DNA from: Archilochus colubris | Taxonomy: Eukaryota; Chordata; Aves; Apodiformes; Trochilidae | Direction of reading: 5' to 3' | DNA length: 64,000 nt | Assembly: GCA_023079485.1 (NCBI GenBank) | Contig: CM041084.1 | Location: 9,608,609-9,672,608, forward strand | Shown here: positions 40,249 to 53,318 of the stretch, in pieces | How positions within the stretch are numbered: the stretch's first letter is position 1 | Layout of the letters: each line of letters starts with the position of its first letter | Notes under the pieces: generated by a model | Database searches by the model: none | What the model was told of the DNA's origin: nothing | Seen by the model: the letters and a program-made list of their open reading frames with translations, nothing else | Translations under genes and position numbers: made by a program

Positions 40249-41525
40249 CTAAATAACTACTTTTGTCACCTTTCCAAAGGAACATAGAGATGCATTCTAT
40301 AATATTTAATACAACAAAAATGAGTAGACTAGAAGAAACTAGCCAAATCCTACATACAGCGGGTGCAGAAGCTGTATTAGTGATTTCACTATTGCATGGT
40401 GATGGCAAAGGCAGTACCCACATATGTCATCTTAATCATAGGGTAAATAGCTTCCAAATCTGATAGAAAAATAGCTCCTGAACCTGTATCAGATGCATCA
40501 GAGAACTGAGCTCATGTAACTGCCCCCCATGCTTTCCCATTTTTGAACGGTTTTGTGGTTTAGAGGATTTGAGAGAGAAAACCCACAAGGGTACAAAAAT
40601 CCTGAAGCACAATAGAGACCGGAGAAAGGTTAAAAGCAGAAAGAGCTGGCACAGTCACCTGGGAAATCTGAATCCAAACCGTCCTCACTCTGATGGACAG
40701 CATTGGTACCAATGAATATGCTGGCATCTGTCCTCACTGCTTGCTTATGAAACTAATAAGTGGCTCAAAAATGCAAAGGAAACTGTATTTCCTACACAAA
40801 TGATTCATAATTTTGTATCTATGCAACATTTAAAAGCTAATGCAATAGAAGGTGTTCCTACAGGGCTCATTATGTATGTGAAGTCAAAGCAGTACAACCC
40901 AATGAATTGTGAAACATGTTATTCCCTCTAAGTGTTAAGCATTTTTTTCCCAGTTGGCTCCTACTAAGAAAGGTGAAGTGGAACAGCTGGAGGATAATGA
41001 AACCAGCATGTGCCTAGTTTGTTTTGAGTCTAGGAACAAAATTGTCTAACCTGTGCAAGAGCCTCACAGTGCCACCTGGATTTGATTTCACATTATAGTT
41101 TGTTCCTTGAAACCTATTATCTCCGGGCACCATACCAAGAAGACTTTCACATCTGAGCATCCTTTAGATTGCAAGCATTATCTTTCCTGTATTGCAACTT
41201 TGAGATTTCTGTGTATTGTTGTTTTCTTAAAGGAAATAACACACACACAAAAAAAATAAAAATCTAAGAATATTAAACTTTATGGGTGATAATAACTACA
41301 CAAGGGATTCAAAAGAACCCTCTTACACAGCACCAAAATCCACTGGGATAGGGGTGACCACAGTGTAAAAGATGTAACTGCTTGGTAATGTCTGAGGATC
41401 AGTTCTTTTATTTGTGAGGCATTCTGGACTGATGGAATAGCATCAATACACTAGTTTAAAGAGACAGTGAAGCAAATGAGTTATTTTCTAAACTCTGCCT
41501 GAGCCCCAGCCATGATATGAAGATC

Positions 41526-41775
41526 CAGAGAATCATCAAATAATTTGGTTTGGAAGGGACTTCCAAAGGTCCCCTAGTCCAATCCCCCTGCAGTATGCAG
41601 GGACATCCTCAAATCGATCAGGTTGTTTGGAGCCTCATCAAGTCTCACTTTGGATATCTACAGGGATGACACTTCAACTACCTCCCCGGGCAACTGGCTC
41701 TATTTTCCCACTAACCTCATGGTAAAGAGCTTTCTCCTCACATCCAGTCTAAATCATCCCATCTTGTCTTACAAA
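41526..41775 (-). mobile_element. CR1 LINE, 3' region, minus orientation
   Basis: CAGAGAATCATCAAATAATT, then GGTTTGGAAGGGACTTCCAA and CCCCTAGTCCAATCCCCCTG, then CAGGGACATCCTC and CCTCATGGTAAAGAGC. This order is the antisense CR1 3' region. The terminal octamer repeat is degraded. The right end is approximate. Confidence 0.9.
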
Positions 41776-42508
41776 GCAGCACTTAAAATCTATCGTGGTA
41801 TCCCATGAGATGTTATACTCCATCTTCATTTAAATATTGGTCAAACTACCTTGTACAAAAGAAATCAGGATCTGGTCATAACTAAGCTGCATTAGCAAAA
41901 AAAAAAAAAAAGATTAAAATCCTTCAAATGGGCTGCGTGTTATTCAATTTGGAGCCACAAATAGCTTTAACCCAACCTTTATTATTATATGTCCACCTTA
42001 TCTACATCAATAGACTCCTCCCTTCTGTGTCCTCTGCCAGAATTTAGCTCAGTGATAATTACTGTGTCTAACTTTGAATTTTACCTATGGTCTTTGAATT
42101 TCTAGTTCAATACAGAAAGAGAAGGAACAAACCCAGAAATTTTTGTATTACTTCTATATAGTGTGGGATGCATAAAAAGTTGACAGCAAAGATACAGCCA
42201 TAATTACATGTTGTTTGTAAAATCCTTTGATAAGATAACAGTTACATAAATGTTATGTCTTAATGAGTGCCATATATTTCTCCATGCATATGGAATGTAG
42301 GTGGTAGAATGTGGGTAGGTATTTGCAGGGAAAGAGTAGCTAGAATGGTCAACATTATTACTGTGAGTATTACAGTAGAAAGATACAAATATGCCAGTAC
42401 TAGGAGATATATCAGAACATCTACTTTTTTTTCTTTTTCCCTCCAGAAATATTCAGAGAACATGAAGTAAACTTTGAATAAGCTAAAATAATCAAATAGC
42501 AACTTTAC

Positions 42509-42983
42509 CATCCACTACACTCAGAGGGACCTTTGCATCATCCTGGGAAGCAGATTTGTGATTCAGCATCTCAGGGGTTGGACGCAGCAGTGCAGACACA
42601 GGTTTAGGCTGGAACAGCTTCTTCATTTTAAAATCTTCTCCTTTGCCTTTGGAAAAAGTTCCATCAAAAGGACTGACTTGTGAAGAGTAGACCCTATCAG
42701 CATAAATGTGAGGCTCTTTAGTCCTGCTGCGAGAGCTTTTATCGTTGCTTTGTGCTGACAGGTTCTGAGTGATGTATGTATGCAGTGCAGCCAGCAGAGC
42801 TTTTTGGTCAAGCCCCAATTCTGATTCTGGTGAGAATTTGTCTGTTTGAGGCTGGCTGAAGGTCCTCCCACGGAGATTTTCAGCATGCTCTTGATGAGAT
42901 GTTGATGCTTGGGCCAAAGGAGCTGCTCCCTCTTTGGGTTTTTGCATCATGTAGTACCTGATGGGATCATCGTAGATGTAGCT
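42509..42983 (-). CDS. PTPRN2: PTPRN2 large internal exon, luminal pro-region
   Basis: Largest exon here, 475 nt, phase 0 at its start and one base over at its end. The acceptor is a long CT tract ending CTCTCTAG and the donor is GTAAAG. The peptide opens SYIYDDPIRYY and is Ser-, Pro-, Gln- and Lys-rich with low overall order. Its best conserved part is a helix, LDQKALLAALHTYITQNLS, equivalent to the human segment D-R-H-H-L-M-A-A-L-S-A-Y. The preceding FSQPQTDKFSPE also aligns with the human LGQLQPDELSPK. Short basic stretches (SRSR, MKKLFQPK) are possible protease sites but are unproven. A second AG two bases into the exon (TAG|AG) could act as an alternative acceptor, but it would break the phase joined from the upstream exon, so the first AG is preferred. 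Confidence 0.92.
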
Positions 42984-43447
42984 CTAGAGAGAGAGTAGAA
43001 AATGGAGAAGAGGACTTGGTCATTATTGCTTTGTAATTTTTTGTTATGCAGGAATTTTTGTTATGTGGGTATAACCTGCAGGGTTTTACCAGTCAGGAAA
43101 ACAGAATCAATAATGCCTAGGTAGACTGTAAACCTCAAACTGAAAAGTTTTTCTTTTTAATACTTTAATAAACTGTTTCACAACATTAGTAAAAAGCAGA
43201 GGAAGAGATTAGAGAGAGAATAATAAAATCCAGAGTTGATTTTAGCAGTTATGCACTATTTGTATTCAGCTGGACTAAGACAATTTAATTAAGCCTTTCC
43301 CTTTGTTTTTACTAGATTTCTATAAACGTATTTTTCTTCCAGTTTAGCTGCCAAAAATCTAGCAAGTAAACCCAAAATGTAATTTTTTAAGTAACACTGA
43401 GAAAACTAAACAATTATTTTGTACAAATAAAATGTTTATGTTTATTT

Positions 43448-43482
43448 AAAAAATCAAAGATTGCCTTAATCTTTGATTTTTT
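43448..43482. repeat. Perfect 15-bp inverted repeat, 5-nt loop
   Basis: AAAAAATCAAAGATT, spacer GCCTT, AATCTTTGATTTTTT. It lies about 465 bp upstream of the 475-nt PTPRN2 exon in transcript direction and 110 bp from a CR1 copy. It could form a hairpin in RNA, though the ends are A/T only. Confidence 0.85.
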
Positions 43483-43593
43483 TCACTACATTAAATCTCT
43501 GATTACTATGTACTTTAACAGTATAATGAAATGCAAAGAGAGCCATTAAACTGGTTTTGAGTACCTCAATTGCTTTTAAGTAAAACGACTTTT

Positions 43594-43733
43594 GAAGCCC
43601 TCCCTGGAAGTGTTCCAGGGCAGGTTGGATAGGGTTTTGAACAACTTTATCTAGTAGAAGGTGTCCCTGCCCAAAGAAGGAGAGTGATGATCTATAAGGT
43701 CCCTTCCAACCCAAACCATTCTATGATTCTACA
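43594..43733 (+). mobile_element. CR1 LINE 3' end, plus orientation
   Basis: Contains CCCTGGAAGTGTTCCAGGGC, AGGTTGGATAGGGTTTTGA, GGTGTCCCTGCCC and ends AACCATTCTATGATTCTACA. This is a severely 5'-truncated copy of about 140 bp in the sense orientation. The 3' terminus is well preserved. Confidence 0.93.
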
Positions 43734-44362
43734 AGACTAATTCAGCAAATTAGACAAAAATTTATAAAATGTATAACATGGTAAAACTACGTTTCCATTG
43801 AAAAACTGCTGGGGAAAAAAGTAAAAAACTCGGGCCTTTATTAGATGTTTCTGGCTGTAATTTCAGATTTTAAGTGGGAATCTAGCACTGCAAAACAACA
43901 TCTGTTTTCACAGACCCCCTTTTTTTTTTTTTATGATGAAATTTAGTTTTGAGGACAAAATCTAAACTCCCTTAAGGGTTTTAAACCTCCCTCCAGCACA
44001 TTAAAAACTAAACCCATTCATTAATATTATATTTACTATAATTTAATCCTAGAAATAATTTTTGTTACAATAACAATGTGAAGGCAGAATTTTTGTTCTT
44101 AAAAAAGTGGTTCCGTCCTCCCAAATAATTTTTAAAAGACCTTTTCCTTTACTCCCTGCTAAACACAAATTCAAATTTACTTATATTCAGAATTATTTCA
44201 ATTAGATTCTTTGTTTATAATTTCTTCAGAACACTTCAGTGAAGTTGCACCCCATGGTGTATATATTTTGAAAGATGGCTCTTGCTTCTCAGCAGTGGTT
44301 TCTTGGTTGAATTGTCATACAAAATGCATTACAAGTTGGGAAACTTAGGACAGGGTTAATGT

Positions 44363-44390
44363 CAGCACTTATGATACAGCACTTATGATT
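44363..44390. repeat. Two-copy 14-bp tandem duplication
   Basis: CAGCACTTATGATA is followed at once by CAGCACTTATGATT, which differs at the last base. Confidence 0.85.
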
Positions 44391-44886
44391 ACAGTGGACT
44401 AATGGTGTCCTTGGGCACTGATAGTATAACAATTTAGGACAGAAAGAGCTGCAAAATATAGAGGGAGTGCAGCGACGATGTATACCAGAGGAGAGCAATT
44501 AGTAGACTTTGTCCAGAAAAATTGTTATTTATATACTTACTCATAAACTTTTTAAAGGCAAAAATAAGTAAGGCTGATAATCTATTCCAGAGTTGAAAAA
44601 AAAAATCAGATTTTATCTAGTTCTTTATTTATGGACAATAATTTTGCTCTCCATCTGCACAATTTTGCATCTTCTGATGTCACTGATTTTATAAGACTCA
44701 TTCAGTCTTGTTTTCCAAGATGGTTATCCTCCCCCTGAGTAATTATTGAAGTTCAATCCCTCATTCTAAGTAATGATTTGTAGATTTGTAGATTCATGGC
44801 TTGTGTGACTTTATTACAGAAAAAGAAAAAAAGGCCCTGGCTGTTCTGGATTGTGATCCACCAATGCAAGGCTTTTGACTTCTATA

Positions 44887-44944
44887 GGTGGTCTTTGACA
44901 AGAAAATGGTGGTCTTTAACAAGAAAATTTCTTTAACAAGAAAT
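44887..44944. repeat. Three-copy 21-bp tandem repeat
   Basis: Unit GGTGGTCTTTGACAAGAAAA plus T, repeated once with a single G-to-A change and followed by a partial third copy (TTCTTTAACAAGAAAT). A small intronic minisatellite, possibly variable in copy number. Confidence 0.9.
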
Positions 44945-46534
44945 ATGTCTTGCTAAGAAACTGGCCTAGATTAAGACAGTGTCAAAGCCTATAGAGCTAG
45001 AGATGAAGCAGCTTTGTTTATGAAATATTTTAAAGTCCCCTGGGAACTGTATTTAACAACAGCAACGTAGCTCTGGTTCCATGCACCAAGTGCAAGGTGT
45101 GCACTGCTCTGATCAATACCAGGATTGGAGCCAGTTGTCAAAATACAACTGCAATGATGTTTACATATTTAATAGCAAATCCTAGATGTGAAAAACTACT
45201 TGTTGTATGTATTTATCTCTCATTTTTTAACAGGTCTTTCCATGCAGTAACGGACTCTTCATGATATCCACTCCCTAGAAGAAAATGCAGAAGATGACAT
45301 AAAGCAGTCCCAGACAGTTAGCAGAGAATTCTCATAAACTGTTGTTTCCCTTTCCCCCCTGTATTCTCTACCTTGCCACATTTTGAAGGACCTGCTGGGG
45401 ACAAGAGAAGGTAGAACAAGGAGATGGGAAAGAGAGAAACATGATGGGGGTAGAGGACATTTCCAATTCAGCAATGGAAACACATTAAGGCAGCTCAACC
45501 CAGCTTGTGTAACTATACCCTAACTTGGATCTCTGTCCTACACCCATTTGCCTCTTTTGCCTCTAAAAATTTGCTAATAAATCACATCTTAGGGGGAACA
45601 AAACTGCTAGCCACTCTCAAACCACATGTGAAAGATTAGGGTCAGGAGATGCAGGCTGGCTTTTGATGAGCTGTTGAACAAGTCCCAATATCTTTTTATA
45701 TTAACAAATCTGTGACTTCCTGCTCTTGCAAACAACAAGCACATCAAGATAGAAAACACAGCAAAAACACCAAGTGTTTACACAAATTGGACAGAAGTGC
45801 CAGTCCTGGGCTCAGAGCTGCTCTTCTATCAGGAAGGGGAAGCCTCTCAGCAGCTTGACAGGTCACACTTCAGGTAGTAAGGGATGAAATATGAAAAGTT
45901 ATAATTAAAGTACAGCACCGACAGCTCAGCTCTCTTCACAGCACACTCAGACACCAGCCCATCTGATGTGGCATAGTCTGACTTAATTAAAGGGGTCTCA
46001 CAGTGATATGGCTGTGTCCCTTCCTTGCCTCCTCAGCCCCATCTCAAACAAAACACAGCACCAAAAATACATGTGCCAAGTGAAATATCCAAGGTGAAAT
46101 CCAAGTAAAATTGCAGTGCAGATAAATATAACCCTAGACTATAGGTCTGTGCTAACTGTCATGGGAAAAAAAAACCAACATACATTTTTACAGGAAAAGA
46201 TAGGAAAAAATATCTGTTAGACATAGATTAGAATCCAGTGACAATTTACATCTCAAGTTATTAATAATAGCTTCAGAGCACTCTGATAATCTTATTGAAG
46301 TGTTTTTGCAATCTGACCCCCTAAACATGGACATTACGAACTTTCTTCAGAATCAAATGGTGTATTCCATGGTAAGTGAAAAGAGTCTGTAAATTCCTCT
46401 GAAGGTGCCTTTGGAGAAGCTGCTAACATTATGTACAAGCAGAGGGAGGCAGGCCACAGGTAAAAGTTAAAGAAAGAAAATTAATTTCTAGAATTATTAA
46501 ACTGCGTTTGTATAAAGTACTGTCACTCCCTCTC

Positions 46535-46646
46535 AAACAACAACAAAGAAAAAGCCACACCACAAAACATTTCAAACAAACAGAAAAAAAAACCCAACCA
46601 AAAACACACACAAAAAACAAACAAACAAAAACCAACCAAAACCAGA
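46535..46646. repeat. A/C-rich low-complexity tract
   Basis: Built of AAACAAC, AAAACCCAACC, AACACACAC and ACAAACAAACAA. It has the same style and strand bias as the tract at 10360. Confidence 0.85.
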
Positions 46647-48961
46647 CAAATATTAAAAGAGATGTGCAAAACCAAGAAAGAATATTCTAGTTCCTAGGCA
46701 TATAAAGTATACAACTGTTTTATACTGAATACAGTTAGAATGCAGGTCTCTTTTACTATCAGGAATGATACTTTTAAAATAGATAAGGTACAGTGCATTA
46801 TCTAAAGTCACTTACACAGAATCTTTAAAAAGTACTCTGCATTGCTAAAAACCCGAGTTAAAAAAAAAAATCTTATTTCTCCATCTGCACAGGATTTTCC
46901 TCTTCTTTACCACCTTTCAAATAAGCCCTCTCAATAATTCACACATTATTAAAAACCCTCACACACTAACCTTTTTGAAGATGGAATTGTTAGGGCAATG
47001 TATGGTTTAGGTATGTAAGTAGCTGACATTTTCTGCATGAAAGTTCACAGAAGGGCACATTAAATTACACCCTGCAGATGCACTGTGCAATAATCTATGG
47101 ACTACAGGTTTTCTTTTTTTAAAAAAAAAAAAAAAATTAAAAGGGGGCAGGGTGAGATACATACAAATCAAAGCTGTTCAGTTTAACCACTGAGGGGTAG
47201 ACTGATTTGAATATCTCACCTCAGTGCAGAAAGAATAGAATTAAATTTATGACAAAATATTTCCTTTCTTCAGGATACATTTGCTGAATCTTGAAGGCAT
47301 ATGGAGATAACAAAAGATCCCTTAGGAATTCAGAAGAAAGAAATATTCCTCCCTCAATTTCCTTTTGCTTTTTCTGTTTGGTACATTTTCAAATATTAAT
47401 TCATGTGTGTTACCACCCTAATTTGGTTGGACCATGATTCCACATACAATACTTAATTTACTGTGCCTATTTGAGAGCATGGCAGTTTCCTCTCTAAAGT
47501 TACAATAGAAAAAAACCCTGCAACTCCTGGAACCAGGCCCTGCCTTATCAATGGCGGGATAAAACAAAAGTTTCCAAAGGCTACAAAAAATCCAATGATC
47601 TCATTCTTTAACTCACTGTTTGGAGTGAAAGAAGTTCAGTTTTTCCTACCAGAAGCAGCCTAGATCCCTTGCAGACCACACACACAGTCACCCCATGCAA
47701 ACCCATCACATGGGAAATGTGTGGACTCATGTGAAATCCTGATTAAACAGGAGTACCAGTGCCACTGCCTGGTTGCTAGATCAGAATGTAGACAGTGAAT
47801 TTGTACACCTCAATTTACCTTTTGGAGAAATCTATCCAACTATGAAACCTGAGGGACAAATGGGTGTTGTGGAGTGGGTCACAGCGCAAAAGCCCCTGGG
47901 AAGGAGCTGAGTAAGGAGTACAGCTCTGTCCTTAGAGCGGTACAGCTGAAGCAGCCAGACCTAGGCTAAGAAAGTCTTTTTTCTTTTAGCTGGTGAGCTG
48001 CTGACCCTCTACAATGCTGCACTGTCAGGAGGATATCTTAGCAGGCTTCAAGCTAGCCGAAAGGGGGGAACTCTGCTTTATGAGCCTCTTTGTATTTTAG
48101 ACATGATTTTACACACTGCACCAAATTCAGTGTTGGGTTTGTCTGTAAATAATAGGTAAAGCCAATGGAAAAAAAAAAAAACAACTGAGCAAAAGTGGAG
48201 CAAAAGCCTTTTCTACCAACTGATAATTACCTTTTCATATACTGTGGATAATGAGGCTATGCCAGGCAAGAATTCAGAACATAGAAACTGGTAAAGAAAG
48301 TAGCAGCAATGGGATGGCATCAGACCATTGTCTTTTGCCAGATTCACAGGCTTAAGGCAACAGGCACCACTACAGTCATCTCATCTAACCTACTATTTTA
48401 CTAAAAATTTTCTGTAACTACCACTTGTTTTCTTTCTGAGAATTTCAACAGCTTTGAAACCATTCAATAACTACTTCAGAGAAGTAAAGATGGCAAGGAT
48501 TTTTAATTAACACACTGTGGTTTGCAATGTCAAAAGCTTGATCAAGCAAAAGGGGTCCTCAGAGTCTCTTTTGATCAAAACTAGTGATGATTTTCCTTTC
48601 TAATTCTGATTCTGAAACTGCAGTGTAACAGGATTGTCTGGGGTCTGAACACGTACCATTCAATAATCTACACTGCTTTAATTTCAGCTGACAAAGATTT
48701 GACTGCACACAGCATAGTCTACCACTCTTAAACAAAACAGTCTTCTAAAACAAAAGAAAAAAGGGAGAGGATAACTCCATTTGTTTCTTTCATGCATAAA
48801 TTTCTGATTAAGAAATTCACTTTTAAGTCTCAAATGTTCCAAGCCATTCTTGGGATGCTCTTAGCTGAATGCCCTTCACCCTTCTCCAACAAACTCTCCT
48901 GCATGAGTAATTTTTTTATCTTCTGTTGCCATTTCTTGTACTGCTGAGGAATTCACTAACT

Positions 48962-49219
48962 TTACTCTTCATAATTGGTTGTTCTTTCTGACACATCTTC
49001 ATCCTCTGGGTTATAAAAAGTTTCCTTTGGTGTAGGAGCAGTGCCAGATTGTCTTTCCCTGACATTTATCATGGGGTCATCATAAACAAAATTGCCAGTT
49101 TTACAAATTGTGCTATATGTTATAAGGTGGATTGGGAAACAGCTGTGGTAAACAAGTAAAGGCAGTAAAAGGGACCTGTAGCATGTAAGCAGGCTGGCCA
49201 GGGTAATTATACAGACCAT
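48962..49219 (-). other. Unidentified 85-codon open frame in an intron
   Basis: Minus-strand open frame. Its second half is hydrophilic and acidic: NFVYDDPMINVRERQS, then GTAPTPKETFYNPEDEDVSE, ending TTNYEE and a stop. The first half is hydrophobic (MVCIITLASLLTCYRSLLLP), but another frame over the same bases reads NYPGQPAYMLQVPF, so the start is uncertain. No acceptor or donor fits the phase of the flanking PTPRN2 exons, so it is not an exon of that gene. It may be a pseudogene tail, an old duplicated exon or chance. I do not recognise it. Confidence 0.3.
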
Positions 49220-49369
49220 GCCTTGTGTCTCTTAGCAGAGTCTGTCCTATCTTCTCAATAATCTCCATTTGTAACTATTTTTCTGGATGAGAAGAGCTCT
49301 GTGTGCCAACAAGCAGAATTAGATCGTGTGTCCTGTGGTGGCCTTGCTGAAGCAGCTTCTATGATTCTA

Positions 49370-49545
49370 TTTGGAATGGGCTGCCCAGGGAAGTAGTGGA
49401 TTCTCCATCCCTGGAGATATTTAAAAAGAGACTGGATGTGGCACTCTGTGCCATGGTCTAGTAACTGCAGCAGTAGTGGATCAAGGGCTGGACTTGATCT
49501 CTGAGGTCCCTTCCAACCCAGCCAATTCTGCGATTCTGTGATTCA
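49370..49545 (+). mobile_element. CR1 LINE 3' end, plus orientation, different subfamily
   Basis: GGAATGGGCTGCCCAGGGAA, CCATCCCTGGAGATATTTAA, GACTGGATGTGGCACTC, CCATGGTCTAGTAACTG and GGTCCCTTCCAACCCAGC, ending CTGCGATTCTGTGATTC. The wording (GTGGCACTC, CATGGTCTAG) marks a different CR1 subfamily from the copy at 43594. Only the 3' end is retained. Confidence 0.92.
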
Positions 49546-52500
49546 TCTCCATCAGGCTCCTGGGTTCTGCAACTCCCTGGCATTACAAATAGGAACAAAC
49601 AATTGACAGTCATCCCCCAGTGGATGGCAGAAGTTGTGCAGCATGGTGACCAGTGCTGATATATGTACCAGGGTTTATCAGCTTCCCTTGCCTGAGAACA
49701 GTTTGCTCATACATCAGTAAGTCTGTTACTTAAGGTTTCAGTGAATGATGTTTAAACGCACTTTCTGTAGGCATATCCTGGTATGTTGAGTTAACTCATT
49801 ATCTAAAGATGATTTACATAAAACCACGATCATCTTCATCTGCCAAAAGTTGAGCACATTAGCTCCATTTCGATATATTTATAACTCACATATGAATCTA
49901 GAGACTAATTTTACCCTAACAAATGCAAGTGGAAAGAAATCTGTAGGATTCATATCTATAGCATTGCTTTACAACCCCGCTGCAAGAAACCAAGCAATTC
50001 CTGGGCAAATGCTAGAGGTTTTCTTCCTCTCATTAAAAAAACAATAAAATTGGTTGTTGCATTGTCCTGAAAGGTATACATCAGTAAACTCACACAAGCC
50101 TTAAGATAAGAGTTTAAATTTTGTGTCAGCTCTAGCCTCTCATTTGATAAATAAGATCTAAAAATAAATTTGGAATACACTTTACAATTTGTACCAGCTT
50201 CTCCATCTTTTATTTACTCAGCCCATTGTAGTGAAGCACAGTGAGTAAATACTTGCAAAACAAATAGCAAGATTGTAGGAGAAAGGACAGAAACAAAAAA
50301 TCCAAACACGATATTTGGCAAAAAACCAGTTGATTTTGAAGGGGTGGGGAGATAGCTAAAAATAGAAGCAAACTTATTGTCCAGAAAATATTTGAGTTTT
50401 TAAACTATCAACCAATGTTCCATCTGAAAATTATTAGAAGTTAACGAATTGGTCCTATGTAACCCTCCAGGCCTACATGCATCATTTATAACATAATTTC
50501 TACAGCATATATATGTTCAAATCATTGCACAAATAATTAATCTTTCCCAAATGTGTAATAAGGGAAAATCTGTCACTAAATCATATAAAAACTGATATAT
50601 TGTAAAGGTGTTAGGTCTAAGACCTGAAGAGCAGGGTACTGGCAGTAGAGTCTTCACTTGCCAAACTACTAAGGTAAAAAAAAATTCAATCACAGATCAC
50701 ATTAGCTTGCCCAACTCTGTATTTATGCTACAAGCAACCTGACTGTAATTCTACGAGGCTCTGAAGCCATGATTCTGTAGACTTTCAAATGTGTGTGTAC
50801 TGGTCTTCCCAGAAAGAAATTTGCTATTCACACCAGATTGATGCAGAATAGCCAACAGGATAGAACTTACCGCATTTGATATAATAATTTTAAACAGAAA
50901 GAACAGATCCTAACTTTGAATTTTTTTCTTCCTGCCCACTGATGATAAAATTAGTTTAGGCTGACTTGCAACAGTACAAACATCACATTCTGTTTCAGTG
51001 CTTATGGGGTTTCATTTTTTCATTTCTTTTGGGGGTTGTAGTTTTTTGTTTGGTGTAGAGGATTATTTTTGTTGTTGTTGTTTTAAGAGAACTATGTTTC
51101 TATTTTACTGAGAAGAGGTAGAGAGGGAAATGATCCAAAAGATTAAATGCTTTTCTGTGGTTTGAGGCTTAACTTTTGTCAACACGCTAGCAAAAACTTC
51201 TTGTGCAACCTCAGAAAAGCTATTGACTCTGTTTGGGAAACAGAGGTCTTAGTCCTTCACTACTTTGTAATGGCATCAGGTAAATAAAAACATCAGCACT
51301 TGTGAGAGATTTGAGTTTTACTCTAAGAGTGGTTGCACTGTTACACCAAAAGATGAGCAATTCTCAACCCTCAGGGAGATGTTCCATTCTCAGTTATTCC
51401 TGGTGCATAAAAATTTTATGCATAGTGTGAATTAATTTTTTCTTATATGTAGTCTCCCACAGATAAAATATTAAATTTTACATGTATATGACTTTAAATG
51501 TATACATCATAGAAAGTTTTCAGTTTTCAGCAGTCAAATCAATTTCTGATTACCTTCATTCAGTACTATATTTTAATCAATGTTAAACAAAGGTTCTGCT
51601 TTTTTGAATTAAAGCTTCAGATTAAAGTGAGCAATGACTTCATACTTTACTAGTTAATCACAGCAATTATTATTTGCAGCTAAGTTGGGTATATCTTTGA
51701 GCACTTGCATTCTTAGATTTTCTAACATAAATAACAACCCTTTCTAACTGCCATGCATCCCAGTTTGTTCAGTAGATCAATTACAAAGCATCAACTGAAC
51801 CCAAAGCTATGAGTTGTCTTCCCTGAGTGTGAAAGGGGAAAATAGGAGGAAGGCTCCCTCTTGTACTAAGGACTAAAAGCTAAGCTTTACCCAATCCCCT
51901 GCCTAACTTTCTTACTCTTCTAGATTCCAGCAAACTGACACTACCATAAGTTTTTATCTGTGCCTTCTCCCCTCTCAGCTCCACTGTGCTGCTGATCTAA
52001 TAACCATCCATACCCCTCTGCCACTCACCTCTCACTGCAAAGACCTTTATTATTGACTTCCTTGATTCTAAAGATTGGGGTTTTTTTTCCAAACTCTTTA
52101 CTTAAAAATTTGTAAGAATACCTGAGACAGTGGATTTCTGCAATACCAATATTTATATGTAGTCTACCTTGAAAACAAAAGAAAGCAACTAAACCCAAAG
52201 AAACAGAAAGGCAGAAAAAAGATGAAACTCCCTGAAAACTCTAATTTAATCAATTTTCTCTCCTGTTGACTACACTATGTACTAAGTCCTGGATGGCAAA
52301 CCACCATGAAGATGACATTAGCAGTAGATAGGACCAATGCCTGAAGACCTCAGAGGCCAAGCCAAGGGGAAGGAATAAAAGGAGTAAAAGCAATAGCATC
52401 TTCTAGCCCTAAAACACTAAGCTCTAAACCAGAGACATCTGAAACAAGAAATGCAGCAGTAGTATAAGGGCATCAGGACCCTTGCTCATTCCTACAGCCT

Positions 52501-52830
52501 GGAAGGTTTCCCAAATGAACCAATGGAGCATCCAGACCCAGATTGGAGCAGGGAAGTCACAACAGTAAGGAAGAGGGTGTCAAGCTCTGTGGTGTGGTAC
52601 TAACAATAACTGTATATGCTGTAGCCACCATCTCTGAAATGAGCACAGTGCAGTGCCAGGTTACCAAAGCAGGGCACTTCTGGCAGCCTGAGGTATTAAA
52701 AAAAATTCACAAATGTGACTGCCAGAGGCAAAAAAATGGGTAAAGATGATAGCTAAACAATAAAAAAAGCAAGCAGTTCCAGGTGAGTTATTTCTATTTT
52801 CTTCCCTATTTTGAGACTTTTAAGTAATTT

Positions 52831-52852
52831 GGATCACTTTTGGATCACTTTT
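52831..52852. repeat. Perfect 11-bp tandem duplication
   Basis: GGATCACTTTT occurs twice in direct succession. Confidence 0.9.
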
Positions 52853-53318
52853 CAAATCTTCTCTTTTTAAGAGCATTGAAAAAAATCTTCTTGGTCAGAT
52901 GAAAGCAGTATAACTGAAATTTCATATAACTGTCCAACTGCAGGCATGTAGACTTTAAAAAAACCCAAAATGTAAGATCATTCCTTACTAACTCAGTTAA
53001 TCAATGGTGTAAAGTAGAGAACAGGATTATTCACTTCCATACTGATCATTTTTGCAGCTTCTCTTTTTTTTTGCTGTGTTGTAGCAGCCACTGTGGACAT
53101 AGCTTTTTTTTTTTTTTTCCCACCTCCTTTATACTAAGATTTCCTCAAGGCTTCCCACATGCCCCTGCTATGCAAACATTCACACAGAGCTGCTGTCAGC
53201 AGCAAAGCAACCTCTCCTTTTACAGCTGACAAGCTTTAGTAACATCAGATACCTGCTGTACCTTCAAACCCAACAAAACTCTGGTACTCAGTTTCTGTAG
53301 CACTGTCAGCCGTGTAGT

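Larger units (their letters stand above)
36624..42508 (-). other. PTPRN2: PTPRN2 intron (5885 bp)
   Basis: Phase-1 intron. It holds one minus-strand CR1 fragment (41526-41775), a mixed G/T then A tract at 40181-40248, a poly-A run near 37107 and another near 41899. The remainder shows nothing I can name. Confidence 0.8.
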
